Below the pieces are notes generated by a model. That model was given only the letters and a program-made list of their open reading frames with translations. It had not been told where the DNA came from and searched no databases. A DNA stretch of 64,000 nt from Streptomyces sp. D2-8 (GTDB taxonomy: Bacteria > Actinomycetota > Actinomycetes > Streptomycetales > Streptomycetaceae): NCBI RefSeq assembly GCF_023184515.1, contig NZ_JAAHBP010000005.1, positions 248,001 to 312,000 on the forward strand. Reading direction: 5' to 3'. A program made the translations under genes and the position numbers. Positions 61,573-64,000 of this stretch are shown piece by piece (the first letter of the stretch is position 1; each line of letters opens with the position of its first letter).

Positions 61573-61978
61573 GCAAAAGCGCTCGCTGTCACGCCAGGAG
61601 GCCGCTGACCATCTCTCGGCGCTCGCGGACGCGCTGAGAGAAGGAGGGGACGCCGAGCTGGATCTCGACCCCGGAACGCAGGGCCTGCGGATCCTCGACG
61701 ACCTTCACAGCGAGATGGAGGTCGAGATCGGTGAGGGGGAGATCGAGCTGGAGATCGAACTGAAGTGGCCGACCGCCCCGGCGCGCGCGACGCCACCGCG
61801 CGCGGACGCCCGCGCGGAGGAAACCCCGGGGAAGATGGCGCCCACCCCGGCGGATCGAAGCAGGGGCGCGAAACGGTGCGCCACGAAAACGCCGCGAGCG
61901 GACGCAAGGGCCGGGAGGGAGAAAACGTCGAAGGGCCCCACCGCAAGCGGTGGGGCCCTTCGACATCGTGCCCGGTGA
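61571..61978 (+). CDS. amphi-Trp domain protein with read-through tail
   Basis: 135 residues. The N-terminal 65 residues match the amphi-Trp domain (KRSLSRQEAADHLSALADALREGG ... EMEVEIGEGEIELEIELKW). The tail is Ala/Pro/Arg-rich, and its last ~18 residues are encoded by the 62-bp repeat/terminator hairpin ([15 protein letters not shown]), so the natural stop seems lost. No ribosome-binding site is seen at the ATG. Function unknown. Confidence 0.6.
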   Translation: MQKRSLSRQEAADHLSALADALREGGDAELDLDPGTQGLRILDDLHSEMEVEIGEGEIELEIELKWPTAPARATPPRADARAEETPGKMAPTPADRSRGAKRCATKTPRADARAGREKTSKGPTASGGALRHRAR

Positions 61979-61985
61979 GGCACTG
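61924..61985. repeat. right 62-bp direct repeat, with the tRNA-Ser(GGA) terminator
   Basis: One mismatch to 53322-53383. Contains the hairpin CGAAGGGCCCCACCGC/GCGGTGGGGCCCTTCG (loop AA plus pairing), which terminates the leftward tRNA. Its right end reaches two bases into the encoded CCA of the tRNA. Confidence 0.9.
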
Positions 61986-62071
61986 GCGGAGGATACGAGA
62001 TTCGAACTCGTGAGGGGTTGCCCCCAACACGCTTTCCAAGCGTGCGCCCTAGGCCTCTAGGCGAATCCTCC
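61984..62071 (-). tRNA. tRNA-Ser(GGA), CCA encoded
   Basis: 88 nt including CCA. Acceptor GGAGGAT pairs with ATCCTCC, anticodon arm CACGC-ttGGAaa-GCGTG, long variable arm GTTGGGGGCAACCCC, T arm ACGAG-TTCGAAT-CTCGT, then G and CCA. The only tRNA in the window with encoded CCA. Confidence 0.96.
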
Positions 62072-62142
62072 GCCGCAAACAATACAAGACGTTGAGGAGT
62101 GCTCGCGAACTCGTTCCCGCCCCCGACATCAGGTAGCCTTGG

Positions 62143-62238
62143 CGCAGCCCCTCACGCGGCGCTATCTGACTGAACTCCCCCAGGGCCGGAAGGCAGCAAG
62201 GGTAGGTCGGCTCTGGCGGGTGCGTGGGGGGCGTCTGC
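62143..62238 (+). ncRNA. ffs: signal recognition particle RNA (4.5S/scr)
   Basis: The invariant SRP domain IV core is present: GGGCCGGAAGGCAGCAAGGG with the GGAA tetraloop and GGCAGCA asymmetric loop. GCCCCTCACGC (62147-62157) pairs with GCGTGGGGGGC (62222-62232) to close the hairpin; outer CGCA/TGCG pairing sets the ends approximately. In Streptomyces this RNA gene is, as I recall, just upstream of dnaX, as here. Confidence 0.88.
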
Positions 62239-62332
62239 GTTCCGGGGCCGGGGCCCCCGGGGGCCGGAGTGGATCTCCTGGCCGGGGCCGGGCCGGGTCC
62301 CGATGTCACTGGGCGCCTATAACCTCGTATGC

Positions 62333-64000
62333 GTGTCGTCTCTCGCTCTGTACCGCCGCTACCGCCCGGAGACCTTCGCCGAGGTCATCGGGCAGGAGCA
62401 TGTCACCGACCCGCTGCAGCAGGCGCTGCGGAACAACCGGGTCAACCACGCGTACCTGTTCAGCGGGCCGCGCGGCTGTGGCAAGACGACCAGCGCACGC
62501 ATCCTGGCGCGCTGCCTGAACTGCGAGCAGGGGCCCACACCCACGCCCTGCGGCGAGTGCCAGTCCTGTCAGGACCTCGCGCGCAACGGCCCCGGCTCCA
62601 TCGATGTCATCGAGATCGATGCCGCTTCCCACGGTGGTGTGGACGATGCCCGTGACCTGCGCGAAAAGGCCTTCTTCGGGCCCGCCCGGAGCCGGTACAA
62701 GATCTACATCATCGACGAGGCCCACATGGTCACGTCGGCCGGTTTCAACGCGCTGCTGAAGGTCGTCGAGGAGCCGCCGGAGCATCTCAAGTTCATCTTC
62801 GCGACCACCGAGCCCGAGAAGGTCATCGGCACGATCCGGTCGCGGACCCACCACTACCCCTTCCGGCTCGTGCCCCCCGGCACGCTCCGGGAGTACCTCG
62901 GCCAGGTCTGTCAGAAGGAGACCATCCCCGTCGCGGACGGCGTGCTCCCGCTCGTCGTGCGGGCGGGCGGCGGGTCCGTGCGTGACTCCATGTCCGTCAT
63001 GGACCAGCTCCTCGCCGGCGCCGCCGCGGACGGTGTGACATACGCCATGGCCACCGCCCTGCTGGGGTACACCGACGGCTCGCTCCTCGACTCCGTCGTC
63101 GAGGCCTTCGCCACCGGCGACGGAGCCGCGGCCTTCGAGGTCGTCGACCGCGTGATCGAGGGCGGGAACGATCCGCGTCGTTTCGTCGCCGACCTGCTGG
63201 AGCGGCTGCGCGACCTGGTGATCCTGGCCGCCGTCCCGGACGCGGCGGAGAAGGGGCTGATCGACGCCCCCGCCGATGTGATCGAGCGCATGCAGGCCCA
63301 GGCCGGCACCTTCGGCCCCGCCGAGCTGAGCCGCGCCGCCGACCTCGTCAACGAGGGCCTGACCGAGATGCGCGGCGCCAACTCGCCCCGTCTCCAGCTC
63401 GAACTGATCTGCGCCCGCGTCCTGCTCCCCGCCGCCTACGGCGACGAGCGCTCCGTCATGGCCCGCCTCGACCGGATCGAGCGCGGCGTGAACTACTCCG
63501 CCGGCCCCGCCGGCATGCCCGCCATGGGGTACGCGCCCGGGCCGGAGGGCCATGGGGGAGCGGCCGCCGCTCCGGTCCAGGCGTCGGGTGGCGGCGGTCC
63601 GGTGCCACCCGGCGGCGGCCCGGCCGCGGCCCGTGCGGCGGTCCGGGCGTCCGGAGCACCGGGCAACGGCGGCGCAGGCGGCCATACGGCGGTTGCGGCC
63701 GGCTCCGCCCCTCCGGCGGCGGGCCAGGGTGCGCCGCAGCAGCCGTCCCCGGACCAGAGCGCCTCGCCGACGGCACCGGCCACGCCCCCGGGGCAGGCCC
63801 CCGCTCCCGGCGCCCCGGCCGGACCCGGCAATCCCGAAGGGCCCGGCGCACCCGCCGAAGCCCCGGCCGCCGCCACGCCCACGGGACCCGCCCAGCCGCC
63901 CCAGACGCAGTCCGCCCCCGGCGCCTGGCCCACCGCCGCCTCCGCCGGAAGCGGCGGCCGTCGCCCCGGCGGCTGGCCCACGGCCGCCCCGGGCGCGCCC
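62333..64000 (+). CDS. dnaX: DNA polymerase III gamma/tau subunit (3' end outside window)
   Basis: GTG start at 62333; 556 codons visible. Clamp-loader AAA+ ATPase: VSSLALYRRYRPETFAEVIGQEHV, Walker A GPRGCGKT (45-52), zinc-binding cysteines 64, 73, 76, 79 (CLNC...CGECQSC), Walker B IYIIDEAHM, sensor 1 FIFATTEP and the GGSVRDSMSVMDQLL motif. From about residue 400 the chain is a Pro/Ala/Gly-rich linker, the usual low-complexity part before the tau-specific C-terminus. TATAAC (62318-62323) lies 9 nt before the GTG and no ribosome-binding site is seen, so a leaderless message is possible. Confidence 0.95.
   Translation, partial: MSSLALYRRYRPETFAEVIGQEHVTDPLQQALRNNRVNHAYLFSGPRGCGKTTSARILARCLNCEQGPTPTPCGECQSCQDLARNGPGSIDVIEIDAASHGGVDDARDLREKAFFGPARSRYKIYIIDEAHMVTSAGFNALLKVVEEPPEHLKFIFATTEPEKVIGTIRSRTHHYPFRLVPPGTLREYLGQVCQKETIPVADGVLPLVVRAGGGSVRDSMSVMDQLLAGAAADGVTYAMATALLGYTDGSLLDSVVEAFATGDGAAAFEVVDRVIEGGNDPRRFVADLLERLRDLVILAAVPDAAEKGLIDAPADVIERMQAQAGTFGPAELSRAADLVNEGLTEMRGANSPRLQLELICARVLLPAAYGDERSVMARLDRIERGVNYSAGPAGMPAMGYAPGPEGHGGAAAAPVQASGGGGPVPPGGGPAAARAAVRASGAPGNGGAGGHTAVAAGSAPPAAGQGAPQQPSPDQSASPTAPATPPGQAPAPGAPAGPGNPEGPGAPAEAPAAATPTGPAQPPQTQSAPGAWPTAASAGSGGRRPGGWPTAAPGAP

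Larger units (their letters stand above)
53322..61985. mobile_element. 8.7-kb genomic island at tRNA-Ser(GGA)
   Basis: Bounded by 62-bp direct repeats, the right one abutting the 3' end of tRNA-Ser(GGA). The left boundary cuts a SpoIIE gene. Contents: VapBC-like module, a pRiA4b ORF-3-like remnant, a five-gene secretion/lipoprotein/ABC cluster, a mobilisation-protein-like fragment, a DUF2637-tail-like plasmid protein and an amphi-Trp gene. Plasmid-type remnants and the tRNA site suggest a former integrative element. No integrase or replication gene is recognisable. Confidence 0.65.

Overview
The window is about 72% GC with strong third-position GC bias, many overlapping stop/start junctions and typical actinomycete families (SSI-type protease inhibitor, SpoIIE phosphatases, GAF-ANTAR and STAS proteins, SigF-type sigma factors, HGxxE, DUF2797, amphi-Trp). 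It is a Streptomyces chromosome segment. From memory, the order sigF - tadA - upp ... scr/ffs - dnaX matches the S. coelicolor core chromosome around dnaX; I could not check this by alignment.

Layout. 1-6.2 kb: a large PAS kinase-like protein with degenerate catalytic boxes, an SSI-type inhibitor, tRNA-Ser(GCU), tRNA-Arg(ACG), a GlxA-type regulator, GAPDH and a MarR regulator. 6.2-16.2 kb: HGxxE and DUF2797 proteins, a four-gene operon joining a two-component system to a polyprenol-phosphate glycosyltransferase and a GT39 glycosyltransferase, then a DHA2 exporter with its TetR repressor. 16.2-26.2 kb: PPOX protein, STAS and two GAF-ANTAR signalling proteins, a YceI protein and an MFS exporter that share a carboxypeptidase-regulatory-like domain, MarR, two SigF-family sigma factors and a Dabb protein. 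26.3-28.3 kb: a small decayed insertion at tRNA-Ser(CGA). 28.4-34.3 kb: tadA, its associated protein, upp, a LytR_C protein, a gutted HerA-type ATPase, a repeat-rich intergenic region and a HhH-GPD protein. 34.3-38.3 kb: an iron-box divergon (siderophore-interacting protein against penicillin acylase, siderophore-type acetyltransferase and cupin). 38.4-49.2 kb: CopC-CopD, DUF72, a multidomain SpoIIE phosphatase, and a pair formed by an AAA/STAND-like ATPase and a membrane-anchored periplasmic-binding-type receptor. 49.7-53 kb: a DUF3494 (ice-binding-like) secreted protein and a DUF5819-HTTM pair.

53.3-62.0 kb looks like a second island. It lies between 62-bp direct repeats (one mismatch by eye), the right copy abutting tRNA-Ser(GGA). 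It holds a VapBC-like module, plasmid-type remnants, and a largely intact cluster I do not recognise: a secreted four-cysteine protein, a lipoprotein, a MacB-like ABC ATPase and permease, and a second lipoprotein. That cluster and the ATPase/receptor pair at 44.9-48.7 kb are the best candidates for undescribed systems. SRP RNA and the 5' part of dnaX close the window.

All calls come from reading the sequence and recalling family features. No database search was run.
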